Notes: generated from the sequence alone by a model not told the origin. 64,000 nt of DNA from Simmondsia chinensis (GCA_018398585.1 JAGTTD010000001.1:18617750-18681749), one strand, 5' to 3'; positions 37,351 to 52,070 are shown, numbered from the stretch's first letter. A program made the numbers and translations.

Positions 37351-39259
37351 GTGTGAAATCAACTTGTATAAGTCTGTTTGAAGTAATTAGCGGTGTATGA
37401 TTAATCATGCACCATGCATGATTGTTTTTAATGGTGTGAAATCGACTTGTATAGGTGTGTTTCAAGTAATTAGTCCTGTATGATCAATCATACACCGTGC
37501 ATACTAGGTTTTAGTGGTGTGAAATCAACCTGTATCGGCGTGTTTCAAGCAATTAGTTGTGTATGATTAATCATACACCGTGTATGATAGGGTTTAATGG
37601 TGTAAAATCATTTTCTCTAGGTGCGTTTCAAGAAATTAGTGGTGTATGATCAATCACACATCGGGTATGATAGGTTTTAATGGTGTTAAATCGACTTGTG
37701 TTGGCGTGTTTCAAGAAATTAGTGGTGTGTGATCAATCATGCACCGTGTATGAAAGGTTTGAACGGCGTGAAATCCACCTGTGTAGGTGTGTTTCAAGTC
37801 ATTAGTGGTGTATGATCAATCATACACCATGCACTATTGGTTTTAATGGTGTGAAATCGACTTGTATGGGTTTGTTTCAAGTAATTAGGGGCGTATGATC
37901 AATCATACACCCTGTATGATAGGTTTTAATAGTGTAAAATCAAGTTGTGTTGATGCGTTCCAAGTAATTAGCAGTGTATGACCTATCATACACTGTGTAT
38001 GATAGATTTTAATGGTGTAAAATCAACTTGCATAGGTGTGTTTCAAGTAATTACTGGTGTATGCTTAATCATACACCGTGTATGATCCGTTTTAATAGTG
38101 TGAAATCAACTTGTATTAGTGTTTTTTAAGTAATTAACGGTGTATGAACAATCGTACACCGTGTATGATAGGTTTTAATGGTGTTAAATCAACTTGTATA
38201 GGTGTGTTTCAAGAAATTAATGGTGTGTGATCAATCATACAACGTGTATGATAGGTTTTAATGGTGTGAAATCAACTTGTATAGGTGTGTTTCAAGTAAT
38301 TAGCTGTGTATGATCAATAATACACCGTGTATGATTGGTTTTAATGGTGTGAAATAACTTTAATAGGTGTATTTCAAGTAATTAGTGGTGTATGATCAAT
38401 CATATACCGTGCATGATAGGTTTTTATGGTGTAAAATCAACTCGTATAGGTGTGTTTCAAGTAATTAGTTGTGTATGATTAATCATACACCATGTATGAT
38501 AGGTTTTGGTGGCGTAAACTCATCTTGTCTAGGTGCGTTTCAAGAAATTAATGGTGTATGATCAATTATACACCGTGTATGCTAGGTTTTAATGGTGTAA
38601 AATCATGTTGTCTAGGTGTGTTTCAAGAAATTAGAGATGTATGATCAATCACGCGTAATGCATGATAGTTTTTAATGGTGTTAAATAACCTTGTGTTGGT
38701 GTGTTTCAGGTAATTAGTGGCGTACGATCAATCATACACCGTGTATGATAGGTTTTAGTGGTGTAAAATCAACTTATATAAGTTTGTTTCAAGTAATTAG
38801 TGGTGGATGCTCAATCATACACTGTGTATGATCCGTTTTAATGGTCTGATATCAACTTGTATAGGTGTGTTTCATGTAAATAGTGGTGTATGATCAATCG
38901 CACACCGTATATGATAGGTTTTAATGGTTTGAAATCAACTTGTATAGGTGTGTTTCAAGTAATTTGTGGTGTATGCTCAATAGCACACCATTTATGATTG
39001 GTTTTAATGGAGTGAAATCAGCTTGTATAGGTGTGTTTCGAGTAATTAGTGGTGTATGATAGGTTTTCATGGTGTGAAATCAACTTGTATAGGTGTGTTT
39101 CAAGTAATTAGTGGTGTATGATCAATCATACACCATGTACGATTGGTTTTAATGGTGTGAAATCAACTTGTATAGGTGTGTTTCAAGTAATTAGTGCTAT
39201 ATGATTAATCATACACCATGTACAATAGGTTTCAGCGGTGTTAAATCAACTTGTATAGC
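37351..39259 (+). repeat. Segment paralogous to about 28.4-30.2 kb
   Basis: Unit order from about 37.9 kb matches that from about 29.0 kb. The CAAGTTGT unit is at 29003 and about 37942. The GGCGTAAACTC unit is at about 29385 and 38510. The GGGTTTTAAG unit is at 30321 and 39426 (offset 9,105). The offset grows from about 8,939 to 9,126 and then drops to 9,105. These changes are explained by two extra units plus a 21-bp step in this copy (near 38340-38500) and a 21-bp loss at 39051. Confidence 0.65.
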
Positions 39260-42200
39260 ATGTTTCAAGTAATTAGGGGTGTATGATCAATCATAAACCG
39301 TGTATGATTGGTTTTAAGGGTGTGAAACCAATTTGTATAGGTGTGTTTCAAGTAATTAGTGGTGTATGATCAATCATACACGGTGTATGATAGGTTGTAA
39401 TAGTGTAAAATCATCTTGTCTAGGTGGGTTTTAAGAAAAATGCGGTGTATGATCAATCACACGTCGTGTATGAAAGGTTTTAATGGTGTAAAATAACCTT
39501 GCGTTGGTGTGTTTCAAGTAATTAGTGGTGTATGGTCAATCGTACACCGTGTATGATCTGTTTGAATGGTGTGATATCGACTTGTATGGGTGTGTTTCAA
39601 GTAATTAGTCATGTATGATCAATTATACACTGTGTATAATAGGTTTTAGTGGTGTGAAATCTACTTGTATAGGTGTGTTTCAAGTAATTAGTGGTGTATG
39701 ATCAAACATACACCGTGTGTGATTGGTTTTAATAGTGTGAAATCAATTTGTATAGGTGCGTTTCCAGTAATTAGTGGTGGATGATCAATCATACACCGTG
39801 TATGATAGGTTTTAATTTTGTGAAATCCACTTGTTTTGGTGTGTTTCAAGTAATTAGTGGTATGTGATCAATCACACATCGTGTATGATTGGGTTTAATG
39901 GTGTAAAATCAACATGTGTTGGTGTGTTTCAAGTAATTAGTGGTGTACGATCTATCATACACCGTGTATGATAGGTCATAATGGTGGAAAATCATCCTGT
40001 CTAGATGTGTTTCAAGAAATTAGTGGTGCATGATCAATCACACATCATGTATGATCGGTTTTAATGGTGTAAAATAACCTTGAGTCGGTGTGTTTCAAGT
40101 AATTAGGGGTGTATAATCAATCATACGTCGTGTATGATAGGTTTTAATGGTGTAAAATAACCTTGTATTGGTGTGTTTCAAGTAGTTTGTGGTGTACGAT
40201 CAATCATACACCGTGTATGATAGGTTTTAATGGTGTTAAATCAACTTGTGTAGGTGTGTTTCAAGAAATTAGTGGTGTGTGATCAATCATACAACGTGTA
40301 TGATAGGTTTTAATGGTGTAAAATCAAAATGTATTGGTGTGTTTCGAGTAATTAGTGGTGTATGATCAATCATACATCTTGTATGGTAGGTTTTAATGGT
40401 GCAGACTCATCTTGTCTAGGTGCGTTTCAAGAAATTAGTTGTGTATGATCAATCATACACCGTGTATGATAGGTTTTAATGGTGTAAAATCATGTTATAT
40501 AGGTGTGTTTAAAGATATTAGTGGCGTATGGTCAATCACACGTCATGTATGATAGGTTTTAATTGTGTAAAATGAACTTGTGTTTGGTGTGTTTCAGGTA
40601 CTTAGTGGTGTACGATCAATCATACACCGTGTATGTATGATAGGTTTTAATGGTGTAAAATCAACTTGTACAGGTTTGTTTCAAGCAATTAGCTGTGTAT
40701 GCTCCATCAAACACCATGTATGATCCGTTTTAATGGTGTGAAATCAACTTGTATAGGTGTGTTTCAAGTAATTGGTGGTGTATTAACAACCGTACACCGT
40801 GTATGATAGGTTTAAATGGTGTTAAATAAACTTTTATGGGCATGTTTCAAGTAATTAGGGGTGTATGATCAATCATACACCGTGTATGATTGTTTTAAGG
40901 GTGTTAAACCAATTTGTATAGGTGTGTTTCAAGTAATTAGTAGTGTATGATCAATCATACACCGTGTATGATAGGTTGTAATGGTGCAAAATCATCTTGT
41001 CTAGGTGGGTTTTAAGAAAAATGCGGTGTACGGTCAATCACACTTCGTGTATGAAAGGTTTTAATGGTGTAAAATAACCTTGCGTTGGTGTGTTTCAAGT
41101 AATTAGTTGTATATGGTCAATCGTACACCGTGTATGATCCGTTTTAATGGTGTGATATCAACTTGTATAGGTGTGTTTCAAGCAATTAGTCATGTATGAT
41201 CAATATACACTGTGTATAATAGGTTTTAGTGGTGTGAAATCAACTTGTATAGGCGTGTTTCAAGTAATTAGTGGTGTATGATCAAACATACACCGTGTGT
41301 GATTGGTTTTAATAGTGTGAAATCAATTTGTATAGGTGCGTTTCCAGTAATTGGTGGTGGATGATCAATCATACACCGTGCATGATAGGTTTTAATGGTG
41401 TGAAATCCACTTGTTTTGGTGTGTTTCAAGTAATTAGTGCTACATGATCAATCACACATCGTGTATGATTGGGTTTAATGGTGTAAAATCAACATGTGTT
41501 GTTGTGTTTCAAGTAATTAGTGGTGTACGATCTATCATACACCGTGTATGATAGGTCATAATGGTGGAAAATCATCCTGTCTAGATGTGTTTCAAGAAAT
41601 TAGTGGTGTATGATCAATCACACATCGTGTACGATAGGTTTTAATGGTGTAAAATAACCTTGAGTTGGTGTGTTTCAAGTAATTTGTGGTGTACGATCAA
41701 TCATACACCGTGTATGATAGGTTTTAATGGTGTTAAATAAACTTGTGTTGGTGTGTTTCAAGAAATTAGTGGTGTGTGATCAATCATACAACGTGTATAA
41801 TAGGTTTTAATGGTGTAAAATCAAAATGTATTGGTGTGTTTCAAGTAATTAGTCGTGTATGATCAATCATACATCTTGTATGGTAGGTTTTAATGGTGCA
41901 AATTCATCTTGTTTAGGTGCATTTCAAGAAATTAGTTGTGTATGATCAATCATACACCGTGCATGATAGGTTTTAATGGTGTAAAATCATGTTGTCTAGG
42001 TGTGTTTAAAGAAATTAGTGGCGTATGATCAATCACATGTCATGTATGATAGGTTTTAATGGTGTAAAATAACCTTGTGTTTGGTGTGTTTCAGGCACTT
42101 AGTGGTGTACGATCAATCGTACACCGTGTATGATAGGTTTTTATGGTGTAAAATCAACTTGTACAGGTTTGTTTCAAGCAATTAGTGCTGTATGCTCCAT

Positions 42201-42300
42201 CATACACCGTGTATGATCCGTTTTAATGGTGTGAAATCAACTTGTATAGGTGTGTTTCAAGTAATTAGTGGTGTGTTAACAATCGTACACCGTGCATGAT
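39260..42300 (+). repeat. ~1.5-1.58-kb higher-order repeat, two copies
   Basis: The GGGTTTTAAG unit at 39426 recurs at 41007 (1,581 bp, about 19 units). A one-base-longer TGTTTGGTGTG unit at 40581 recurs at 42078 (1,497 bp, about 18 units). The two figures differ by one unit, lost in the second copy. Both markers appear once more about 4.8 kb downstream (45876 and 46865), so this block was also copied into the next domain. A 4-bp TATG duplication (GTGTATGTATGATAGG) is present at about 40630 only. Confidence 0.7.
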
Positions 42301-42850
42301 AGGTTTTAATGGTGTTAAATCAACTTGTATAGGTGTGTTTCAAGAAATTAATGGTGTATGATCAATCATACACCGTGTATGATAGGTTTTAATGGTGTGA
42401 AATCAACTTGTATAGGTGTGTTTCAAATAATTAGTTGTGTATGATCAATCATACACCGTGTATGATTGGTTTTAATGGTGTGAAATCAACTTTAATAGGT
42501 GTATTTCTAGTAATTAGTGGGGTATGATAAATCATACACCGTGTATGATAAGTTTTAAAGGTGTAAAATCAACTTGTATTGGCTTGTTTCAAGTAATTAG
42601 TTGTGTATGATTAATCATACACCGTGTATGATAGATTTTGATAGTGTAAACTCATCTTGTCAAGGTCCGTTTCAAGAAATTTGTGGTGTATGATCAATCA
42701 TACACCGTGTATGATAGGTTTTAATGGTGTAAAATCATGTTGTCTAGGTGTGTTTCAAGAAATTAGTAGTGTATTATCAATCACACGTCATGTATGACAG
42801 GTTTTAATGGTGTAAAATAACCTTGTGTTGGTGTGTTTCAGGTAATTAGT

Positions 42851-42893
42851 GGTGTACGATCAATCATACACCGTGTATGATCAATCATGCACC
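42851..42893. repeat. Doubled dyad, 4.6-kb copy 1
   Basis: The first step is TACGATCAATCATACACC and the second ends CATGCACC. The same pair is inherited at 47472 and 52071, so this expansion predates amplification of the 4.6-kb repeat. Confidence 0.85.
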
Positions 42894-44030
42894 GTGTATG
42901 ATAGGTTTTAGTTGTGTAAAATCAACTTGTGCAGGTTTGTTTCATGTAATTGGTGGTGTATGCTCAATCATACACCGCGTATGATCCGCTTTAATGGTAT
43001 GAAATCAACTTATATATGTGTGTTTCAAGTCAATAGTGGTGTATGCGCAATCGTACACCGTATATGATAGGTTTTAATGGTTTGAAACCAACTTGTATAG
43101 GTGTATTTCAAGTGATTAGTGGTGTATGCTCAATAACACACCGTGTATGATTGGTTTTAATGGAGTGAAATCAACTTGTCTAGGTGTGTTTCAAGTAATT
43201 CGTGGTGTATGATCAATCATACACTATGTATGATTGGTTTTCATGGTGTGAAATCAACTTGTATGGGGGTGTTTCAAGTAATTTGTGGGGTATGATTAAT
43301 CATACAACCTGTATAATGGGTTTTAATGGTGTAAAATCATCTTGTATTGGTATGTTTCAAGTAATTAGCAGTGTATGATCAATCATACACCATGTATGAT
43401 AGGTTTTAATGGTGTAAAATGAACTTGTATAGGTGTGTTTCATATAATTAGCAATGTATGATCAATCATACACTATGTATGATAGGTTTTAATGGTGTAA
43501 AATCATCTTGTCTAGTTGTGTTTCAAGAAATTAGTGGTGTACGATCTATCATACGCCGTGTATTATAGGTTTTAATGGTGTAAAATCAAATTGTATTGTT
43601 GTGTTTCAAGTAATTAGTTGTGTACGATCAATCATACATTGTGTATGATAGGTTTTAAGGGTGTAAAATCAACTTGTATAGGAGTGTTTCAAGTAATTAG
43701 TTGTGTATGATTAATCATACACCGTGTATGATAGGTTTTAATGGTGTAAAATCATCTTCTCTATGTGCGTTTCAAGAAATTTGTGGTGTATGATCGATCA
43801 CACATCGTGTATGATAGGTTTTAATGGTGAAAAATAACCTTGTATTGGTGTGTTTCAAGTAATTTGTGGTGTATGATCAATCATACACCGTGTATCATAG
43901 GTTTTAATGGTGTGACATCGACTTGTATAGGCGTGTTGATAGTAATTAGTGGTGCATGATCAAACTTACCCCGTGTGTGATTGGTTTCAAGGGTGTGAAA
44001 TCAATTTATGTAGGTGCGTTTCAAGTAATT

Positions 44031-44053
44031 AGTGGTTTGGTTTTAATGGTGTG
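44031..44053 (+). repeat. 56-bp unit with a private 27-bp deletion (second site)
   Basis: This is the same AGTGGT/TTGGTTTTAATGG junction as at 23691, 20,340 bp away. It is preceded in both places by a GATCAAACTTACCCCG unit and followed by a CAATTTGTG(T) unit. Shared ancestry of the two loci is the simplest reading. Confidence 0.8.
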
Positions 44054-47000
44054 AAATCAATTTGTGTAGGTGCGTTTCAAGTAATTAGTGGCATATGATC
44101 AATCACACACCGTGTATGATAGGTTTTAATAGTGTGAAATCAACTTGTTTTGGTGTGCTTCAAGTAATTAGTGGTGTATGATCAATCACACATCATGTAT
44201 GATTCGGTTTAATGGTGTAAAATCAACATGTGTAGGTGTGTTTCAAGTAATTATTGGTGTATGATCAATCATGCACCGTGTATGATGGGTCTTAAAGGTG
44301 GAAAATCATCCTGTCCAGATATGTTTCAAGAAATTAGTGGTGTTTGATCAATCACACATCGTGTATGATAGGTTTTAATCGTATAAAATAACCATGAGTT
44401 GGGGTGTTTCAAGTAATTAGGGGTGTATAATTAATCATACACCGTGTATGATAGGTTCTAATGGTTTGAAATCAACTTGTGTTGGTGTGTTTGAAGTAAT
44501 TAGCAGTGCATGATAGGTTTTAATGGTGTAAAATCAACATGTATTGGTGTTTTTCAAGTAATTGGTGGTGTATAAACAATCGTACACTGTGTATGATGGG
44601 TTTTAATAGTGTGGAATCAACTTCTATAGGTGTGTTTCAAGAAATTAATGGTGTATGATCAGTCATACACCGTGTATGATAGGTTTTAATGATGTGAAAT
44701 CAACTTGCATAGGCGTGTTTCAAGTAATTAGTTGTGTATGATCAATCATACACCGTGTATGATTGGATTTAATGGTCTGAAATGACTTTAATAGGTGTAT
44801 TTCAAGCAATTAGTGGTGTATGATCAATCATATACCGTGTATGATAGGTTTTAATGGTGTAAAATCAACTTGTATAGGTGTGTTTCAAGTAATTAGTTGT
44901 GTATGATTAATCATACACCATGTATGATAGGCTTTGATGGTGTAAACTCATCTTGTCTAGGTGCGTTTCAAGAAATTAATGGTGTATGATCAATCATACA
45001 CCGTGTATGATAGGTTTTAATGGTGTAAAATCATGTTGTCTAGGTGTGTTTCAAGAAATTAGAGATGTATGATCAATCACACGTAATGTATGATAGGTTT
45101 TAATGGTGTAAAATAACCTTGTGTTGGTGTGTTTCACGTAATTAGTGGCGTACGATCAATCAAACCCGTGTATGATAGGTTTTAGTGGTGTAAAATCAAC
45201 TTATATTGGTTTGTTTCAAGTAATTAGTGGTGTATGCTCAATCATACACCGCGTATGGTCCACTTTAATCGTATGAAATCAACTTGTATAGGTGTGTTTC
45301 AAGTAAATAGTAGTGTATGATCAATCGTACACCGTATATGATAGGTTTTAATGGTTTGAAACCAACTTTTATAGGTGTGTTTCAAGCAAGTAGTGGTGTA
45401 TTCTCAATAGCACACCAATTTATGATTGGGTTTAATGGAGTGAAATCAGCTTGTATAGGTGAGTTTCAAGTAATTTGTGGTGTATGTTCAATCATACACT
45501 GTGTATGATAGGTTTTCATGGTGTGAAATCACCTTGTATAGGTGTGTTTCAAGTAATTAGTGGTGTATGATCAATCATACACCATGCATGATTGGTTTTA
45601 ATGGTGTGAAATCAACTTGTATAGGTGTGTTTCAAGTAATTAGTGCTGTATGATCAATCATACCCCATGTACAATAGGTTTCAGTGGTGTGAAATCAACT
45701 TGTATAGGCATGTTTTAAGTAATTAGGGGTGTATGGTCAATCATACACAGTGTGTGATTGGTTTTAATGGTGTGAAACCAATTTGTTTAGGTGTGTTTCA
45801 AGTAATTAGAGGTGTATGATCAATCATACACCATGTATGATAGGTTTTAATGGTGTAAAATCATCTTGTCTAGGTGGGTTTTAAGAAAAATGTTTTGTAT
45901 GATCAATCACACGTCGTGTATGATAGGTTTTAATGGTGTAAAATAACCTTGCGTTGGTGTGTTTCAAGTAATTAGTGGTGTATGGTCAATCGTAGACCCT
46001 GTATGATCCGTTTTAATGGTGTGATTTCAACTTGTATAGGCGTGTTTCAAGAAATTAGTGGCGTATGATCAAACATAAACCGTGTGTGATTGGTTTTAGT
46101 GGTGTGAAATCCACCTGTTTTGTTGTGTTTCGAGTAATTAGTGGTATATGATCAATCACACATAGTGTATGATTGGGTTTAATGGTGTAAAATCAACATG
46201 TGTTGTTTTGTTTCAAGTAATAAGTATTGTATGATCAATCATACACTGTGCATCATCGGTCTTAATGGTGGAAAATCATCCTGTCTAGATGTGTTTCAAG
46301 AAACTAGTGGTGTATGATCAATCACACATCGTGTATGACAGGTTTTAATGGTGTCAAATAACCTTGAGTCGGTGTGTTTCAAGTAATTAGGGGTGTATAA
46401 TCAATCATACATCGTGTATGATAGGTTTTAATGGTGTAAAATAATCTTGTATTGGTGTGTTGCAAGTAATTTGTGGTGTATGATCAATCATGCACCGTGT
46501 ATGATAGGTTTTAATGGTGTTAAATCAACTTGTGTTGGTGTGTTTCAAGAAATTAGTGGTGTGTGATCAATCACACAACGTGTATGATAGGTTTTAATGG
46601 TGTAAAATCAAATTGTATTGGTGTGTTTCATGTAATTAGTGGTGTATGATCAATCACACATCGTGTATGGTGGGTTTTAATGGTGCAAACTCATCTTGTC
46701 TAGGTGCGTTTCAAGAAATTAGTGGTGTATGATCAATCATACACCGTGCATGATTGGTTTTAATAGTGTAAAATCATGTTGTCTAGGTGTGTTTCAAGAA
46801 ATTAGTGGCGTATGATCAATCACACGTCATGTATGATAGGTTTTAATGGTGTAAAATAACCTTGTGTTTGGTGTGTTTCAGGTACTTAGTGGTGTATGAT
46901 CAATCATACACCGTGTATGATAGGATTTAATGATGTAAAATCAACTTGTATAGGTTTGTTTCAAGATATTAGGGGTGTATGCTCCATCATACACCGTGTA

Positions 47001-47471
47001 TGATCCATTTTAATGGTGTGAAATCAACTTGTCTAGGTGTGTTTCAAGTAATTAGTGGTGTATTAACAATCGTACACCGTGTATGATAGGTTTTAATGGT
47101 GTTAAATCATCTTGTAAAGGTGTGTTTCAAGAAATTAATGGTGTATGATCAATCATACACCGTGTATGATGGGTTCCAATGGCGTAAAGTCAACTTGTAT
47201 AGGTGTGTTTCAAGTAATTAGTTCTGTATGATCAATCATACACCGTGTATGATAGGTTTTAAAGGTGTAAAATCAACTTATATTGGTGTGTTTCAAGAAA
47301 TTAGTAGTGTATTATCAATCGTACACCGTGTATGATAGGTTTTAATGGTGTAAAATCATGTTGTCTAGGTGTCTTTCAAGAAATTAGTAGTGTATGATCA
47401 ATCACACGTCATGTATGATAGGTTTTAATGGTGTAAAATAACCTTGTGTTGGTGTGTTTCAGGTAATTAGT

Positions 47472-47514
47472 GGTGTACGAACAATCATACACCGTGTATG
47501 ATCAATCATGCACC
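47472..47514. repeat. Doubled dyad, 4.6-kb copy 2
   Basis: Same doubled step as at 42851, with the CATGCACC second arm. The first left arm has ACGAACAATC here. Confidence 0.85.
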
Positions 47515-50500
47515 GTGTATGATAGGTTTTAGTGGTGTAAAATCAACTTGTATAGGTTTGTTTCATGTAATTAGTGGTGTATGCTCAATCATACACCGCG
47601 TATGATCCGCTTTAATGGTATGAAATCAACTGTATAGGTGTGTTTCAAGTAAATAGTGGTGTATGATCAATCGTACGCCGTATTTGATAGGTTTTAATGG
47701 TTTGAAACCAACTTGTATAGGGGTGTTTCAAGTAATTAGTGGTGTATGCTCAATAACACACCGTGTATGATTGGTTTTAATGGAGTGAAATCAACTTGTC
47801 TAGTTGTGTTTCAAGTAATTAGTGGGGTATGATCAATCATACACTATGTATGATTGGTCTTAATGGTGTGAAATCAACTTGTATTGGTGTGTTTCAACTA
47901 ATTTGTGGGGTATTATTAATCATACACCTTGTATAATAGGTTTTAATGGTGTAAAATCATGTTGTATTGGTATGTTTCAAGTAATTAGCAGTGTATGATC
48001 AATCATACATCATGTATGATAGGTTTTAATGGTGTAAAATGAACTTGTATGGGCGTGTTTCATGTAATTAGCAATGTATGATCAATCATACACTGTGTAT
48101 GATAGGTTTTAATGGTGTAAAATCATCTTGTCTAGTTGAGCTTCAAGAAATTAGTGGTGTACGATATATCATACGCCGTGTTTTATAGGTTTTAATGGTG
48201 TAAAATCAAATTGTATTGTTGTGTTTCAAGTAATTGGTAGTCTACGATCAATCATGCATCGTGTATGATAGGTTTTGAGGGTGTAAAATCAACTTGTATA
48301 GGAGTGTTTCAAGTAATTAGTTGTGTATAATTGATCATACACCGTGTATGATTGGGTTTAATGGTGTAAAATCAACTTCTCTAGGTGCGTTTCAAGAAAT
48401 TAGTGGTGTATGATAAATCATACATCGTGTATGATAGGTTTTAATGGTGAAAAACAACCTTGAATTGGCGTGTTTCAAGTAATTTTTGGTGTATGTTCAA
48501 TCATACACCGTGTATTATAGGTTTTAATGGTGTTAAATCAAGTTGTGTTGGTGTGTTTCAAGAAATTAGTAGTGTGTGATAGATCATACACCGTGTATGA
48601 TCGGTTTTAACGGCGTGAAATCAACTTGTAGAGGGGTGTTTCAAGAAATTGGTGGTGTGTGATCAATCATACAGCATGTATGATTGGTTTTAATGGCGTG
48701 AAATCAACTTGTTTGGGTTTGTTTCAAGTGATTAGTGGTGTATGATCAATCATACACCCCGTATGATAGGTTTTAGTGGTGTAAAATCAAGTTGTATTGG
48801 TGTGTTTCAAGTAATTAGCAGTGTATGATCTATCATAAACCGTGGATGATAGGTTTTAATGGTGTAAAATCAACTTGCATGAGTGTGTTTCAAGTAATTA
48901 GTGGTGTATGTTGAATCATACACCGTATATGATTTGTTTTAAAGGTGTGAATTCAATTTGTATAGCTGTGTTTCAAGTAATTAGTGGTGTATGAACAATC
49001 GTACACCGTGTATGATAGGATTTAATGGTGTTAAATCAACTTGTATACGTGTGTTTCCAGAAATTACGGTGTACGATCTATCATACACCGTGTATTATAG
49101 GTTTTAATGGTGTAAAATCAACTTGTATGGGTGTGTTTAAGTAATTATTGGTGTACGATTAATCGTACACTGTGTATGTTAGGTTTTAACGGTGCAAAAT
49201 CATCTTGTCTAGGTGTTTTTCAAGAAATTACGGTGCACGATCTATCATACACCGTGTATTATCGGTTTTAATGGTGTAAAATCAACTTGTATGGGTGTGT
49301 TTAAGTAATTAGTGGTGTACGATTAATCATACACTGTGTATGATAGGTTTCAATAGTGTAAAATCATCTTGTCTAGGTGGGTTTTAAGAAATAAGTGGTG
49401 TGTGATCAATCACACGTTGTGTATGATAGGGTTAAATGGTGTAAAATAACGTTACGTTGGTGTGTTTCAAGTAATTAGTGTTGTATGGTCAATCATGCAG
49501 CGTGTATGATCCGTTTTAATGGTGTGAAATCAACTTGTATCGGTGTGTTTCAAGTAAATAGTGGTATATGATAATTCATACACCATATGTGATACGTTTT
49601 AATGGTTTGAAAGCAACTTGTGTTGGTGTATTTCGAGTAATTAGGAGTGTATGATCAATCATACACCATTTATGATCCATTTTAATGGGGTGAAATCAAC
49701 TTGTATAGGTGTGTATCAAGTAACTAGTGGTGTATGATCGATCATACACCGTGTACGATCGGTTTTAATGGTGTAAAATAAACTTGTGTTTGTGTGTTCC
49801 AAGTAATTAGTAGTGTATGATCAATCATACATCGTGTATGATAGGTTTTAATGGTGTAAAATCAACTTGCATAAGTGTGTTTCAAGTAATTAGTGGTGTA
49901 TGATGAATCATATACTGTGTATGATTGGTTTTAAAGGTGTGAAATCAATTTGTATAGGTGTGTTTGATGTAATTAGTGGTGTATGAACAATCGTACACCG
50001 TGTATTATAGGTTTTAATGGTGTTAAATCAACTTGTATCGGTGTGTTTCCAGAAATTAATGGTGTATGATCAATCATACACCGTGCATGATAGGTTTTAA
50101 TGGTGTGAAATCAACTTTAATAGGTGTATTTCGGGTAATTACTGGTGTATGATCAATCATACACCGTTTATGATAGGTTTAAATGGTGTAAAATCAACTT
50201 GTATTGGTGTGTTTGAAGTAATTAGCACTGTATGGCAAATCATACACCGTGTACGATAGGTTTTAATGGTGTAAAATCAACTTGTATAGGTGTGTTTCAA
50301 GTAATTAGTTGTGTATGATTAATCATACACCGTGTATGACAGGTTTTGATGGTGTAAACTCATCTTGTCTAGGTGCGTTTCAAGAAATTAGTGGTGTACG
50401 ATCAATCATACACCCTGTATGATAGGTTTTAATGGTGTAGAATCAAGTTGTCTAGGAGTGCTTCAAAAAATTAGTGGTGTATGATCAATCACACGTCATG

Positions 50501-50558
50501 TATGATAGGTTTTAATGGTGTAAAATAACCTTGTGATGGTATGTTTTAGGTAATTAGT

Positions 50559-50601
50559 GGTGGACGATGAATCATAGGCCGTGTATGATCAATCATACAC
50601 C
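50559..50601. repeat. Doubled dyad (104-bp unit), decayed first step
   Basis: The first step is degenerate (GGACGATGAATCATAGGCC) and the second is intact. A related pair lies at 54143, about 3,584 bp on. Confidence 0.8.
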
Positions 50602-52070
50602 GTGTATGATAGGTTTTAATGGTGTAAAATCAACTTGTATAGGTTTGTTTCAAGAAATTAGTGGTGTATGCTCAATCATACACCGTGTATGATCCGTTTT
50701 AATGGTGTGAAATCAACTTGTACGGCGTGTTTCAAGTAAATAGTGGTGTATGATCAATCGTACACCGTATATGATAGGGTTTGATGGTTTGAAATCAACT
50801 TGTATAGGTGTGTTTCAAGTAATTAGTGGTGTACGCTCAATAACCCACGGTGTATGACTGGTTTTAATGGAGTGAAATCAACTTGCATAGGTGTGTTCCA
50901 AGTAATTAGGGGTGTATGATCATTCATACACTGTGTATGATAGGTTTTCATGGTGTGAAATCAACTTGAATAGGTGTGCTTCAAATAATTAGTGTTGTAT
51001 GATCAATCATACACCATGTACGATTGGTTTTAATGGTGTGAAATCAACTTGTGTAGGTGTGTTTCAGGTAATTTGTGGCGTATGATCAATCATGCACCCT
51101 GTATAATAGGTTTTAATGGTGTAAAATCATCTTGTATTGGTATGTTTCAAGTAATTAGCAGTGCATGATCAAGCATACACCGTGTATGCCAGGTTTTAAT
51201 GGTGTAAAATGGACTTGCATAGGTGTGTTTCCTGTAATTAGCAATGTATGATCAATCATACACTGTGTATGTTAGGTTTTAACGGTGTAAAATCATCTTG
51301 TCTAGGTGTTTTTCAAGAAATTAGTGGTGTGCGATCTATCATACACCGTGTATTATAGGCTTTAATGGTGTAAAATCAACTTGTATGGGTGTGTTTAAGT
51401 AATTAGTGGTGTACGATTAATCATACACTGTGTATGATAGGTTTCAATGGTGTAAAATCATCTTGTCTAGGTGGGTTTTAAGAAATAAGTGGTGTATGAT
51501 CAATCACACGTCGTGTATGATAGGGTTAAATGTTGCAAAATGACGCTGCGTTGGTGTGTTTCAAGTAATTAGTAGGGTACGGTTAATCATACACCGTGTA
51601 TGATCCGTTTTAGTAGTGTGAAATCAACTTTATCAGTGTGTTTCAAGTTATTAGTTGTGTATGATCAATCATACACCGTGTATGATTGGTTTTAATGGTG
51701 TGAAATCAACTTTAATAGGTGTATTTCAAGTAATTAAGGGCGTATGATAAATCATACACCGTGTATGATAGGTTTTAACGGTGTAAAATCAACTTGTATT
51801 GCTGTGTTTCAAGTAATTAGTTGTGTATGATTAATCATACACCCTGTATGATAGGTTTTGATGGTGTAAACTCATCTTGTCTAGGTGCGTTTCAAGAAAT
51901 TAGTGGTGTATGATCAATCGTACACCGTGTATGATAGGTTTTAATGGTGTAAAATCATGTTGTCTAGGTGTGTTTCAAGAAATTAGTAGTGTATGATCAA
52001 TCACACGCCATGTATGATAGGTTTTGATGGTGTAAAATAACCTTGTGTTGGTGTGTTTCAGGTAATTAGT

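Noticed and set aside
45317..45508. 63-codon open frame on the + strand
   Set aside because: Translated satellite with the internal repeat MIGFNG, one per unit. No start context, no codon bias and no continuation in neighbouring units.
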